Below, piece by piece: positions 1 through 6,371 of a stretch of DNA of 9,841 nucleotides. The stretch comes from Lachnospiraceae bacterium (lineage in GTDB: Bacteria; Bacillota_A; Clostridia; Lachnospirales; Lachnospiraceae), in the NCBI GenBank assembly GCA_009911175.1, contig QXWX01000162.1, forward strand, positions 1 through 9,841, written 5' to 3'. The stretch's first letter is position 1. Each line of letters opens with the position of its first letter. The notes under the pieces were generated by a model. The model was not told where the DNA came from, did not search any database, and saw only the letters and a program-made list of their open reading frames with translations. A program made the translations under genes and the position numbers.

Positions 1-71
1 GGCTGTATCCTTCCCACTGCCGGGCGGATTGGGGACTTTCACCCGTTAGAACGTGTGCCCACCGGGCACAC
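1..71 (-). mobile_element. Group II intron, 5' end (partial, runs off left edge)
   Basis: Read on the minus strand, the block starts at 71 with GTGTGCCC, matching the GUGYG start typical of group II introns. It continues through a hairpin (GTGTGCCC/GGGCACAC, 53-71), then AACGGGTGAAAGTCCCC and a GC-rich stretch resembling domain I of bacterial introns. The start lies two bases after a strong hairpin ending in TTTT (73-109). That placement matches the known habit of group IIC introns to insert behind intrinsic terminators. No reverse transcriptase is visible because the element leaves the window. The intron assignment rests on remembered consensus, not on a full secondary-structure match. Confidence 0.55.
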
Positions 72-72
72 C

Positions 73-109
73 AAAATGGGACAGCGCCTTTTCCGCACTG
101 TCCCATTTT
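73..109. terminator. Terminator-like perfect hairpin
   Basis: AAAATGGGACAG (73-84) and CTGTCCCATTTT (98-109) form a perfect 12-bp stem around a 13-base loop. The A-rich arm and T-rich arm make it usable in either direction. On the minus strand the stem ends in TTTTGG and the putative intron begins at once, so this is the likely intron target site. Confidence 0.6.
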
Positions 110-144
110 AATTGCAGACCTATACTCACGGTCGATGAAATCTG

Positions 145-152
145 TCATAAAT
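145..152. repeat. Target site duplication, left copy
   Basis: TCATAAAT occurs immediately left of the inverted-repeat element and again, identically, immediately right of it at 348-355. An exact 8-bp direct repeat abutting perfect terminal inverted repeats is the signature of a transposase-mediated insertion. Confidence 0.85.
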
Positions 153-347
153 GTTACTATTCACAGTCGGATAAAAAATGGCAGTCGGCTTCTTCAAGCG
201 AAGCTTGTAAGAAGCTGATTGACAGTTTTTATCTGACTGGAATCAGTCACTTCACCCACATAAGCAAAAAATCAAGATGCGAAGCATCGGCAGACGGCTT
301 TGCCGACTGTTTTTGCGCATGTGAGTGAAATGACTGTGAATAGTAAC
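153..347. mobile_element. MITE-like 195-bp element, 16-bp TIRs, three-way fold
   Basis: The ends are perfect inverted repeats: GTTACTATTCACAGTC at 153-168 and its complement at 332-347. They are bounded by the 8-bp duplication TCATAAAT. The interior has no credible gene. It folds into two arms. Arm 1 (164-239) pairs 164-194 with 209-239 (26 Watson-Crick pairs, 3 G-T, 2 mismatches), then CAAGC-GAA-GCTTG. Arm 2 (244-336) pairs 244-270 with 310-336 (23 of 27) and carries two small inner hairpins at 276-288 and 291-309. With the outer 11-bp stem (153-163/337-347) the whole element is a three-way junction. It is non-autonomous; the transposase family is unknown, and 8-bp duplications occur in several IS families. 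Confidence 0.88.
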
Positions 348-355
348 TCATAAAT
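348..355. repeat. Target site duplication, right copy
   Basis: TCATAAAT is identical to 145-152. Removing 153-355 restores a continuous pre-insertion sequence that leads straight into the hairpin repeat at 361-398. Confidence 0.85.
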
Positions 356-360
356 ATCGC

Positions 361-398
361 GCCAGCCGAAAAGCGGCATAATTCCCTATGCGGCTGGC
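361..398. repeat. GC-rich hairpin repeat downstream of the Rpn remnant
   Basis: GCCAGCCG (361-368) pairs with CGGCTGGC (391-398), and GCATA/TATGC can pair inside the loop (376-380/387-391). It lies 3' of the minus-strand remnant ending at 425, but no T-run follows on that strand. On the plus strand a TTTTTT run occurs only after a gap (at about 414-419). A weak terminator or a REP-like repeat are both possible. Confidence 0.5.
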
Positions 399-424
399 AC
401 TCAGTATAACACCTTTTTTACGAT

Positions 425-1075
425 CTACACGAGCTGTTTTCCATACTGCTCCAAATAGGCGGCTGCCTTTTCGAGAGATAGCCCGATTTTTTCCTGCAAT
501 CTTTTTAAAATCGCTGCATCGTCCAAACCAAATTCCTGTCCCATTTCAACGATTTCCTCTGCTTTTCCTTCCGCTTTTCCGGCTTCTATTCCTTCCGCTT
601 TTCCTTCCGCTTTTCCGGCTTCTATTCCTTTACGAATCAATCTCTCAGACTCTGTCTCTATTACTGTTCCTCCCATAATATTCACCAGCCTTTCCTCATT
701 TTCATTTCCATTCGTAATGTGGGTAATGATCGTATTCACAAATCCCATAAGGTCAACAATCTCATAATCCGATAACTCACCTTTTTTCTGCATCTGAACC
801 ATCTCATGCCGGAAATATTTCAAATCCTTTACCGCATTGTCTATATTACTTTCCGAAATAAGATCCTTTTCATACCTTGCAATATAAAAAGGGATATAGG
901 GAAACAACCTCTTTTCCACAATATATTCTTTTGTAAATTCCGAATATTCCAACCGCACAGCTGGAAATATTTTCTTCCATGTCCTGATGGAAAAATATCT
1001 TACCCTTATTATATCGTCAATTCTCTCTTCTGGCAACCGAAATAAACAGACCTGAATAACAGCTTTTATGTGGCG
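425..1075 (-). pseudogene. Rpn-type PD-(D/E)XK nuclease/transposase, 5'-truncated remnant
   Basis: The readable product (203 residues from a TTG at 1036) matches the middle and C-terminal part of the Rpn/PD-(D/E)XK 'putative transposase' family. It shows a helical stretch with FPYIPFYIARYEKDL, then ERLVNIMGGTVIETESERL, a charged GIEAGKAEG repeat tract and an amphipathic C-terminus. The N-terminal nuclease fold, which should occupy roughly the first half of a ~300-residue protein, is absent. The frame stays open from 1036 back to 1075 without an ATG and meets a TAA formed inside the terminus of the adjoining repeat (1076-1078), so the gene was cut there. Base composition is clearly more AT-rich than the genes that follow. 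Rpn proteins promote RecA-independent recombination; this remnant lacks the catalytic part and should be inactive as a nuclease. Confidence 0.75.
561..630. repeat. 36-bp tandem repeat inside the Rpn remnant
   Basis: Positions 561-594 are repeated exactly at 597-630, a 36-bp period, almost two full copies. It encodes about two copies of a 12-residue Glu/Ala/Gly/Lys unit (EAGKAEG type) at residues ~136-159. Such in-frame repeats are usual in this family and probably expand by slippage. Confidence 0.85.
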
Positions 1076-1180
1076 TTACTGTTCATACCCTGACCGGGCG
1101 CTCACAGTAACGGCATCCAGCCCATCACTGAATTGGCCGGATGCCGCGCGGCAAGTGCGCGGCACCGTGTGAACAGTAAC
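1075..1180. repeat. 106-bp structured repeat with GTTACTGTTCA termini
   Basis: GTTACTGTTCA (1075-1085) is inverted at 1170-1180. Read inward from the right end, GTTACTGTTCACA matches the first 13 bases of the 153-347 element except for one base. A third, internal copy (ACAGTAAC, 1104-1111) can pair with the left end. Further stems are CGGCATCC/GGATGCCG (1111-1118/1139-1146) and GCCGCGC/GCGCGGC (1143-1149/1157-1163); these two compete for 1143-1146. No target duplication is visible, so the copy may be old or have been deleted at one side. It separates the Rpn remnant from the promoter at 1221. Confidence 0.7.
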
Positions 1181-1220
1181 AAGCGCTTATCAAGCAGCTT
1201 ATCTCCGCGATATTTAATGC

Positions 1221-1249
1221 TTGAAAAACTCCCCGTCCGATTATATAAT
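1221..1249 (+). promoter_or_regulatory. Sigma-A promoter of the binding protein-chemoreceptor pair
   Basis: TTGAAA (1221-1226) and a perfect TATAAT (1244-1249) are separated by the ideal 17 bases. Transcription would begin near 1256, giving a leader of about 85 bases before the ATG at 1341. Confidence 0.8.
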
Positions 1250-1262
1250 TAAGAATAAGATT

Positions 1263-1300
1263 TCCCTGTTTTCATATGCAGCTAAGAAGCGAAAAAGGGA
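1263..1300 (+). other. Leader hairpin in the 5' untranslated region
   Basis: TCCCT-G-TTTTC (1263-1273) can pair with GAAAA-AGGGA (1291-1300), leaving one bulged G and a 17-base loop. It ends about 25 bases before the ribosome site at 1325-1329. A regulatory role is only a possibility; no known riboswitch was recognised. Confidence 0.3.
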
Positions 1301-1340
1301 TAAATGCTATCATCTTGATTTTACAAGGAACGAGACAGAC

Positions 1341-2573
1341 ATGAAAAAACGAATATACCTTTTATTTTTAACCGTACTCTGCGCGGCATCCTTTACGGGA
1401 TGTAAGGCTTCTGAGAAAAAGTCTCCCGCGGATACGCAAACGGAACAGGTCAGCCTGACAGTCTGGGGCGCTGAGGAGGATGCGGAGCTGATGAATCAGA
1501 TCATCCAGAGCTTCCGGGACCATTATCAGGGCCAGGCGGATTTTCAGATCACATTTCAGGCGCAGGGCGAATCGGCCTGCAAGGACGCGCTGCTTGGCGG
1601 CCTGGAGGAGGGCGCGGATGTCTTTACATTTGCGGACGACCAGTTAAATGCGCTGGCCGCGGCAGGCGCCGTGGATCCCATTGACAATGCGGACGAGATC
1701 CGGAGTCAAAGCCTGACCAGCGCAGCGGAGGCGGCCTCGGTAGGCAATACGCTGTACGCTTATCCGCTGACGGCAGACAACGGATACTTTCTATATTATA
1801 ATAAGCAATTTATCAGTGAGGAGCAGGTGAAGACGCTGGACGGAATCCTGGAGGCCGCGGCGGCAGGCGGACGGCAGTTCGTGATGGACTGGAGTTCAGC
1901 CTGGTATGTATACTCCTTCTTTGGAAATACGGGCCTGGAGATCGGGCTCAACGACGACGGCATCACCAATTACTGCACCTGGAATCAGACGGAAGGGGAC
2001 ATCCGCGGGATCGACGTGGCACAGGCCATGCTCCGGATCGCGGCAAACCCCGGGTTCGCCAGCCGGATCGATACGGAATTTGTGGACGGGGTCCGGAACG
2101 GGTCTGTGGCCGCGGGCATCAGCGGCGTATGGAATGCCGTTGCAGTTGAGGAGGCCTGGGGGGAGCATGCGGGAGCGGCCAAGCTGCCCACCTATACCTG
2201 CGCTGACCGGCAGATACAGATGGCTTCCTTTTCCGGCTGCAAGCTGATCGGGGTCAACGCATATTCTAAGCACCCGGAATGGGCCGCCCGGCTTGCGGAA
2301 TGGATCACCAATGAGGAAAACCAGCGTCTCCGGTTTGAGCTGCGGGGACAGGGGCCGGCCAATATCACGGTTGCGGCATCTGCCGAGATCCAGCAGTCCC
2401 CGGCGATCGCGGCCCTCCTGGAGCAGTCTGAATTTTCCCAGCTGCAGCGGGTGGGCGGAAAGTTCTGGGATCCGGTTTCCCTGTTCGCGGGTAATATGGC
2501 GGCGGGAAATCCCACCGGACAGGATCTGCAGGAGCAGCTTGACCAGATGACGGAGGGCGTCTGCGCAAGGTAG
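1341..2573 (+). CDS. Extracellular sugar-binding lipoprotein (MalE-like, family 1)
   Basis: A 410-residue solute-binding protein anchored outside the membrane. Residues 1-20 form a signal peptide (MKKRIYLLFL...) ending in the lipobox SFTGC, with Cys21 as the lipidated residue. The mature part begins with VSLTVWG and contains the MalE-type segment YAYPLTADNGYFLYYNK and, later, SGVWNAVAVEEAWGE and a C-terminal helical lobe, consistent with a maltose/oligosaccharide-type ligand. The true ligand cannot be read. The ATG at 1341 is chosen because AAGGA sits at 1325-1329 and the signal peptide starts there. An upstream TTG at 1221 in the same frame is the -35 box of the promoter and cannot be translated. 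No permease or ATPase gene is adjacent. The next gene, 52 bases on and on the same strand, is a chemoreceptor, so this protein may work mainly as a chemotaxis ligand carrier, as MBP does for Tar in E. coli. Confidence 0.88.
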   Translation: MKKRIYLLFLTVLCAASFTGCKASEKKSPADTQTEQVSLTVWGAEEDAELMNQIIQSFRDHYQGQADFQITFQAQGESACKDALLGGLEEGADVFTFADDQLNALAAAGAVDPIDNADEIRSQSLTSAAEAASVGNTLYAYPLTADNGYFLYYNKQFISEEQVKTLDGILEAAAAGGRQFVMDWSSAWYVYSFFGNTGLEIGLNDDGITNYCTWNQTEGDIRGIDVAQAMLRIAANPGFASRIDTEFVDGVRNGSVAAGISGVWNAVAVEEAWGEHAGAAKLPTYTCADRQIQMASFSGCKLIGVNAYSKHPEWAARLAEWITNEENQRLRFELRGQGPANITVAASAEIQQSPAIAALLEQSEFSQLQRVGGKFWDPVSLFAGNMAAGNPTGQDLQEQLDQMTEGVCAR

Positions 2574-2625
2574 ATTACAGAATACAAAGACCGCATTATC
2601 TATCGAAAGGATTTGTTAAGACCAC

Positions 2626-4212
2626 ATGAAAACAAAGCTTAGTATACAGCAGCGACTGATACTTCCCATCCTACTCCTGGGAGCCGTGGCGCTGATCTCC
2701 AATCTCCTGTCGGTTTTCAGCATCAACAATGTCAACTCCAATGCCTCAAAGATCGTGGACAATTATATGGTGGGCTCGGAAACCCTGCAGGATATCCGAT
2801 ACGCCACCGCGAACATCCACAAAATGGCGCTGTCCCACATTGTTGCCACGGACTACAACACGATGATCACCGTCGTGACGCAGATCAAGGAGGAAGAAGA
2901 GGCGCTGGAGTCCTATTTAGAGGAATACAAAAAATATATCACAAAGGATGAGGAAGCGCTCTATTCCCAGCTTATATCCAACTATGAGTCTTTCAAGCAC
3001 TCTCTGGTCTATCTGGTGTGCGCCAGCGCAGACAGCAAGACTCAGGATGCCTACACATACGCGAACGGCGACGTGGCAAGCTTCGGAGCAGCCATTGAGA
3101 GCAATACGGCAGAGCTGGACGAGGCCGTCAGCGCCCGGACCGCGGACGCAAGGCAAAAGCTCCTGGCCGTCTATATCATTTCACTCATCATCACGGCCGT
3201 GTCCATTGCGGCCTGTGTGATCCTGGTGCCTGCGGCAGTCAAGATCATCAAGACCTACGTGATCACGCCGATCAAGGGTACGGTGAATACGCTTCAGGAA
3301 AGCTCGGAAAAGCTGAACGGCGTTGCCGGCGAGGTGCTCAAGCGCACCCGGACCTCGGGCAGAAGCGCAGAAGGGCTTTCCTCTCTTGCGGATTCTCTGT
3401 CCCAGGCGATCGTAAAGGTGGCAAGCAACGCGTCCAATATCAACAGCAGCGCTTCGGATATCAAGCTGGATGTCCAGGATATGGCATCGGAATGCGGCGC
3501 CATCATGGAGTATTCTTCGGCTATGAAGACGCGGGCCAATGAGATGGAATCATCCGCCCAGACAAACACAGAGGTGATCCGGAAAAAGGCTTCCGATATC
3601 CTGGAGGTGCTTGGCGAAGCCATCGAGAACAGCAAAAGTGTGGATCAGGTGAACAGCCTGACCAATGAGATCGTAGCCATTTCCTCCACCACCAACCTGA
3701 TCGCCCTTAATGCTTCCGTAGAAGCCATGCGGGCCGGCGACGCGGGAAATGGATTTGCGGTGGTGGCGCAGGAGATCAAGAGCCTGGCGGATTCCTGCGG
3801 CGAAACGGCGGGACGCATCCAGGAGGTCAACGAGGTGGTGACAAAGGCGGTACATAATCTTTCCCGGCATTCTCAGGACATGGCCGATTACCTGAGCGGA
3901 ACGATCCTGAAGGAATTTCAGGAATTTGTGCATTCCGGCAGGCAGTATAAGGAGGACGCGGATTATGTACAGGAAATGATCGACGCCTTCAACAGCCGGA
4001 CGGACCGGTTGAGAAATTCCATGAACGAGATCGCTGATTCCATCGGGAGCATCACAAAGGCTCTGGACGAAGGGGCGTCCGGGATCACGGGCGTAGCAGG
4101 CAGTACAAAGAGCCTGGTGGACGATATGGCGGATATCACCGGGCGTATGGATGTGAACCGGGAGATCGTAGAGGAATTGAAAAAACAGATGGAGGTGTTT
4201 GCGGATCTGTAA
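2626..4212 (+). CDS. Methyl-accepting chemotaxis protein (4HB-type sensor)
   Basis: A 528-residue chemoreceptor that passes ligand signals to CheA/CheW. TM1 is at about residues 11-31. An extracellular, mostly helical region of about 150 residues follows (four-helix-bundle type). TM2 is at about 179-203, then a HAMP-like linker with the conserved Pro215, then a long cytoplasmic coiled coil. The signalling tip is plain at ~348-390: [20 protein letters not shown], followed by [17 protein letters not shown], close to the family consensus but with EAMRAGD in place of EAARAGE. No CheR-binding pentapeptide is present at the C-terminus. The upstream AAAGG (2606-2610) is 15 bases from the ATG, so initiation may be weak. 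It follows the sugar-binding lipoprotein by 52 bases with no terminator between, so the two are probably co-transcribed from 1221-1249. No flagellar sigma-28 promoter was seen. Confidence 0.93.
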   Translation: MKTKLSIQQRLILPILLLGAVALISNLLSVFSINNVNSNASKIVDNYMVGSETLQDIRYATANIHKMALSHIVATDYNTMITVVTQIKEEEEALESYLEEYKKYITKDEEALYSQLISNYESFKHSLVYLVCASADSKTQDAYTYANGDVASFGAAIESNTAELDEAVSARTADARQKLLAVYIISLIITAVSIAACVILVPAAVKIIKTYVITPIKGTVNTLQESSEKLNGVAGEVLKRTRTSGRSAEGLSSLADSLSQAIVKVASNASNINSSASDIKLDVQDMASECGAIMEYSSAMKTRANEMESSAQTNTEVIRKKASDILEVLGEAIENSKSVDQVNSLTNEIVAISSTTNLIALNASVEAMRAGDAGNGFAVVAQEIKSLADSCGETAGRIQEVNEVVTKAVHNLSRHSQDMADYLSGTILKEFQEFVHSGRQYKEDADYVQEMIDAFNSRTDRLRNSMNEIADSIGSITKALDEGASGITGVAGSTKSLVDDMADITGRMDVNREIVEELKKQMEVFADL

Positions 4213-4213
4213 A

Positions 4214-4453
4214 TGCAGGAATCCTTTTGATTCTTACAGGGCTACTGCTTCGGAAGCCTACTTTGTAGATAAATCCGAGCTGCTCACTGAGCTCATCCCA
4301 GCGCTGGGGACAAGCCAGCGCTATTTCTGTATCACCCGGCCGCGCCGATTCGGAAAAAGCGTGATGGCCAATACAATGCTGTATCAGAAAACAGATCAGC
4401 GGTTTGTCTTTGTCCTGGATGAATGGGATTCTGTAGACGCCAGAGTGCGATAG
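4214..4453 (+). pseudogene. AAA-ATPase-like protein (PF09820-type), decayed fragment
   Basis: The frame encodes the start of the clostridial AAA-ATPase-like/PD-(D/E)XK fusion family: NPFDSYRATASEAYFVDKS, then LLTELIPALG and the nucleotide-binding segment FCITRPRRFGKSVMAN. It then jumps to QRFVFVLDEWDSV, the Walker B region, only about 23 residues after the Walker A lysine. In the family these are separated by many tens of residues, so an internal deletion is inferred. It stops at 4451-4453, missing the whole C-terminal half (intact proteins exceed 500 residues). It begins directly after the chemoreceptor stop codon with no start codon or ribosome site of its own; an in-frame TTG at 4199 overlaps the receptor gene. 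It is a non-functional remnant and suggests that a deletion brought the neighbours together here. Confidence 0.8.
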
Positions 4454-4480
4454 CACGGATTTTGCGAATGGGGATGCGCA

Positions 4481-4508
4481 GGTTGGATGATCTTAAGACC
4501 ATCCAACC
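4481..4508. repeat. Inverted repeat between remnant and glucosyltransferase
   Basis: GGTTGGATG (4481-4489) pairs with CATCCAACC (4500-4508), and the loop carries the palindrome TCTTAAGA. No T-run follows, so it is a poor intrinsic terminator. It could be an operator for the next gene or a leftover transposon end. Confidence 0.45.
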
Positions 4509-4514
4509 GTACAG

Positions 4515-4546
4515 TTGGAATATTTTCCATATTTCCTGGCTATACT
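4515..4546 (+). promoter_or_regulatory. Possible promoter of the glucosyltransferase gene
   Basis: TATACT at 4541-4546 is a good -10 candidate. TTGGAA at 4515-4520 resembles a -35 box, but the 20-base spacer is longer than ideal. The region is AT-rich and lies about 70 bases before the chosen ATG, where a promoter is expected. Confidence 0.35.
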
Positions 4547-4598
4547 ATATATGATTCAGCTATGTCTGATTCATGAAAAACGACAAATGTATCGCTAT

Positions 4599-4604
4599 GA
4601 GGAG
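4599..4604 (+). promoter_or_regulatory. Ribosome binding site deciding the start at 4614
   Basis: GAGGAG lies nine bases before the ATG at 4614. The frame is open further upstream to a TTG at 4515, but that region overlaps the promoter candidate and has no ribosome site. Confidence 0.75.
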
Positions 4605-4613
4605 CTTAGATTT

Positions 4614-6293
4614 ATGGAAACGCCAACGCATTACACAACACCCCGTCCGGAGGGACATATCGAAGGTTTCACTTATTTCTGCAGAACGAACCGGAGCTCC
4701 ATCTTCATCATACTGAGCATGCTGCTTCTGACCTATGGATTCATGCTGTTTCATTTCAGCTTTTCCATCGACACCGAGGCGTGTGTCGTATTGCAGATGA
4801 ATTTTTATAAAGGATGGATCGGGATCAATCGGTATGGTCTGGTCTTTACAAAATGGCTCACCGGACTGCTGAGCCTGATTCCCGGATTCGCCGCGGTTCT
4901 GATGGTGCTGACGACCTTTGGCTACAGTCTGGCCTGGATGTATTTTTTTCATTGGATCAAAGGAAGGGACTTGAGCCGGACGGAGCTGAGCTGGGTATTC
5001 CCGGTGCTGTTCTTTTCCAGCGTCCCCATGGTGGAGCTGAGCAACTTCCAGTGCCAGTCCTTTGAAGTTGCATTTGCCATGCTGCTCTGCGCAGCGGCGC
5101 TTTTGCTGGAATGGCAGTGGATCCTGTCCGGCGGGATCCTCCGGCTCCTGCTGTCTGTCATGCTGGGAGTCTGGTGCTTTGCCTCCTATCAGGCATTCGT
5201 GCCGGTCTATATTTCCGCGTCCCTGGCATCCTTTCTCCTGGCATATCATTACCGGAGTGACGAGATCGGAAGCCGTGTCTTTCTGGTTTCCGTAAAGCTG
5301 GCCTCCGTATTTTTGTGCGATTATCTGATCTGTACCCTGCTGGGCAAAATCCTGATGTTCCTGGCGCGCGTCGAAGCCGGAACCTACACGGACAATATGA
5401 TCCGCTGGGGAAAAGCGCCCCTGGACGAGATCATAACCTCTCTGAAGCTCTATATCAACGATACTGTGCTGGCGAAAAATATTTTCTGGAACAGATGGTA
5501 TCTATTTGCGGCTGTCGGCCTCTTGCTGTCGGCATTTTGGAAGCTCAGAAAAAAAAACGCAGAACGCAAATTTTATCCGTATTCTATTTTCGTGACCTTC
5601 CTGCTGCTGGCTTCGCCGTTTTTCCTGCCCGCCCTGCTGGGCGCGCCGCTGGTTGTCCGCGGACAGCTCGCGCTGCCCTTTGTCGCGGCGGCGGGTACGG
5701 AAATGATCGTGGAACGTTTTCTGGAATCTGCGGAAATGCTTTCGGAGCATGGCAAGGCCATCGGGCTTGCCGCCGCAGCGTTCCTGTTTCTTCTTATTTT
5801 CAGGGGAAATATTGTGATGGATAACCGTCTGCTTTATTCGGATTATGTGGTGAGCCAGCAGGAAAATGCTCTGACGGAGCGGCTGGTCGAGCGGATTGAG
5901 ACGGTGAGCGGCGGGGAAGCGGCGGCGGGCAATTCCGCGGAGTCCACGGCGGGCGGCGAGGAAGCGGCGGCGGGCAATTCCGCAGAGTCCGCGGCAGACG
6001 GCAGGAAGGAGACGGCGGTAGCCATCCTTGGAAAATGGTCGCCGACCTGTAATCCCTCCATGATCCAGGGAGAAACTCTGGGACACTCTTTTTATGAATG
6101 GGATCAGACGGTCCCGGGAGGGACCTGCAAAAGGGTGCTTAGTTACTGGCATGTGCTGGGTTACGAATATCAGAATCCGGACGCGCAGCAATGGGAAGCG
6201 GCGGAGAAGCTCGTGGAAGGGATGCCGGCATGGCCGCGGCAGGGTTCCGTAGTCCGGGAAGGGGAGCTGGTTGTGATCAAGCTGTCGGAATGA
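4614..6293 (+). CDS. GtrII-like membrane glucosyltransferase domain protein
   Basis: A 559-residue polytopic membrane protein of the Glucos_trans_II type (PF14264), the class that adds glucose to surface polysaccharide from a lipid-linked donor. Markers are the early acidic motif SIDTEA (Asp53, Glu55) just after TM1 (~28-50), followed by KGWIGINRYGLVFTKWL (66-82). About nine to ten hydrophobic segments run to residue ~398. A soluble C-terminal domain (~465-559) has KWSPTCNPSMIQGETLG and MPAWPRQGSV, a tail often seen in clostridial members. Between them lies an Ala/Gly/Glu-rich linker with a 15-residue tandem repeat (435-464). The start at 4614 is fixed by GAGGAG nine bases upstream. No flippase (GtrA) or GtrB-like partner is next to it, and its acceptor is unknown. 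It ends 20 bases before a bidirectional terminator, so it is probably transcribed alone. Confidence 0.82.
   Translation: METPTHYTTPRPEGHIEGFTYFCRTNRSSIFIILSMLLLTYGFMLFHFSFSIDTEACVVLQMNFYKGWIGINRYGLVFTKWLTGLLSLIPGFAAVLMVLTTFGYSLAWMYFFHWIKGRDLSRTELSWVFPVLFFSSVPMVELSNFQCQSFEVAFAMLLCAAALLLEWQWILSGGILRLLLSVMLGVWCFASYQAFVPVYISASLASFLLAYHYRSDEIGSRVFLVSVKLASVFLCDYLICTLLGKILMFLARVEAGTYTDNMIRWGKAPLDEIITSLKLYINDTVLAKNIFWNRWYLFAAVGLLLSAFWKLRKKNAERKFYPYSIFVTFLLLASPFFLPALLGAPLVVRGQLALPFVAAAGTEMIVERFLESAEMLSEHGKAIGLAAAAFLFLLIFRGNIVMDNRLLYSDYVVSQQENALTERLVERIETVSGGEAAAGNSAESTAGGEEAAAGNSAESAADGRKETAVAILGKWSPTCNPSMIQGETLGHSFYEWDQTVPGGTCKRVLSYWHVLGYEYQNPDAQQWEAAEKLVEGMPAWPRQGSVVREGELVVIKLSE
5917..6006 (+). repeat. 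45-bp tandem duplication in the glucosyltransferase
   Basis: Two adjacent 45-bp units (first from 5917, second from 5962) encode EAAAGNSAESTAGGE and EAAAGNSAESAADGR. The first 23 or so bases of the units are identical, and the rest differ at several positions. It preserves the frame and lengthens the linker between membrane and soluble domains. Confidence 0.85.
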
Positions 6294-6312
6294 TTGCCAA
6301 CCGGCTGCAGTC

Positions 6313-6359
6313 AAAAAAGACAGGCCGCACAAACAAACTTGTGAATGCCTGTCTTTTTT
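6313..6359. terminator. Bidirectional intrinsic terminator
   Basis: AAAAAAGACAGGC (6313-6325) is perfectly complementary to GCCTGTCTTTTTT (6347-6359), with an inner CACAA/TTGTG stem in the loop. It has A-tract and T-tract arms and lies between two convergent genes (stops at 6293 plus and 6372 minus), so it serves both strands. Confidence 0.93.
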
Positions 6360-6371
6360 GGTCCCTGACGG

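Noticed and set aside
53..328. Open frame of 91 codons across the left repeats
   Set aside because: It crosses the intron end, terminator hairpin and inverted-repeat element; it has no ribosome site and its composition is explained by the palindromes.
561..630. Possible CRISPR-like array
   Set aside because: Only two abutting 36-bp units with no spacers, inside a coding frame.
1221..1340. N-terminal extension of the sugar-binding protein from a TTG
   Set aside because: The TTG is the -35 box of the promoter. The signal peptide and ribosome site place the start at 1341.
4297..4322. Palindrome CCCAGCGCTGGG and inverted repeat inside the ATPase remnant
   Set aside because: It encodes the ordinary IPALG-S family sequence and is probably a codon coincidence.
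4469..4555. Short plus-strand frame (MGMRRLDDLKTIQPYS...)
   Set aside because: About 28 codons, no ribosome site and no recognised family. It could be another relic, but nothing supports it.
4515..4613. Extended glucosyltransferase N-terminus
   Set aside because: It would start at a TTG inside the promoter region without a ribosome site, whereas ATG 4614 has GAGGAG at ideal spacing.
5502..6332. 276-codon minus-strand frame opposite the glucosyltransferase
   Set aside because: Arg/Gln/Pro-rich shadow translation of a high-GC gene; it crosses the terminator and the repeat and has no domain.
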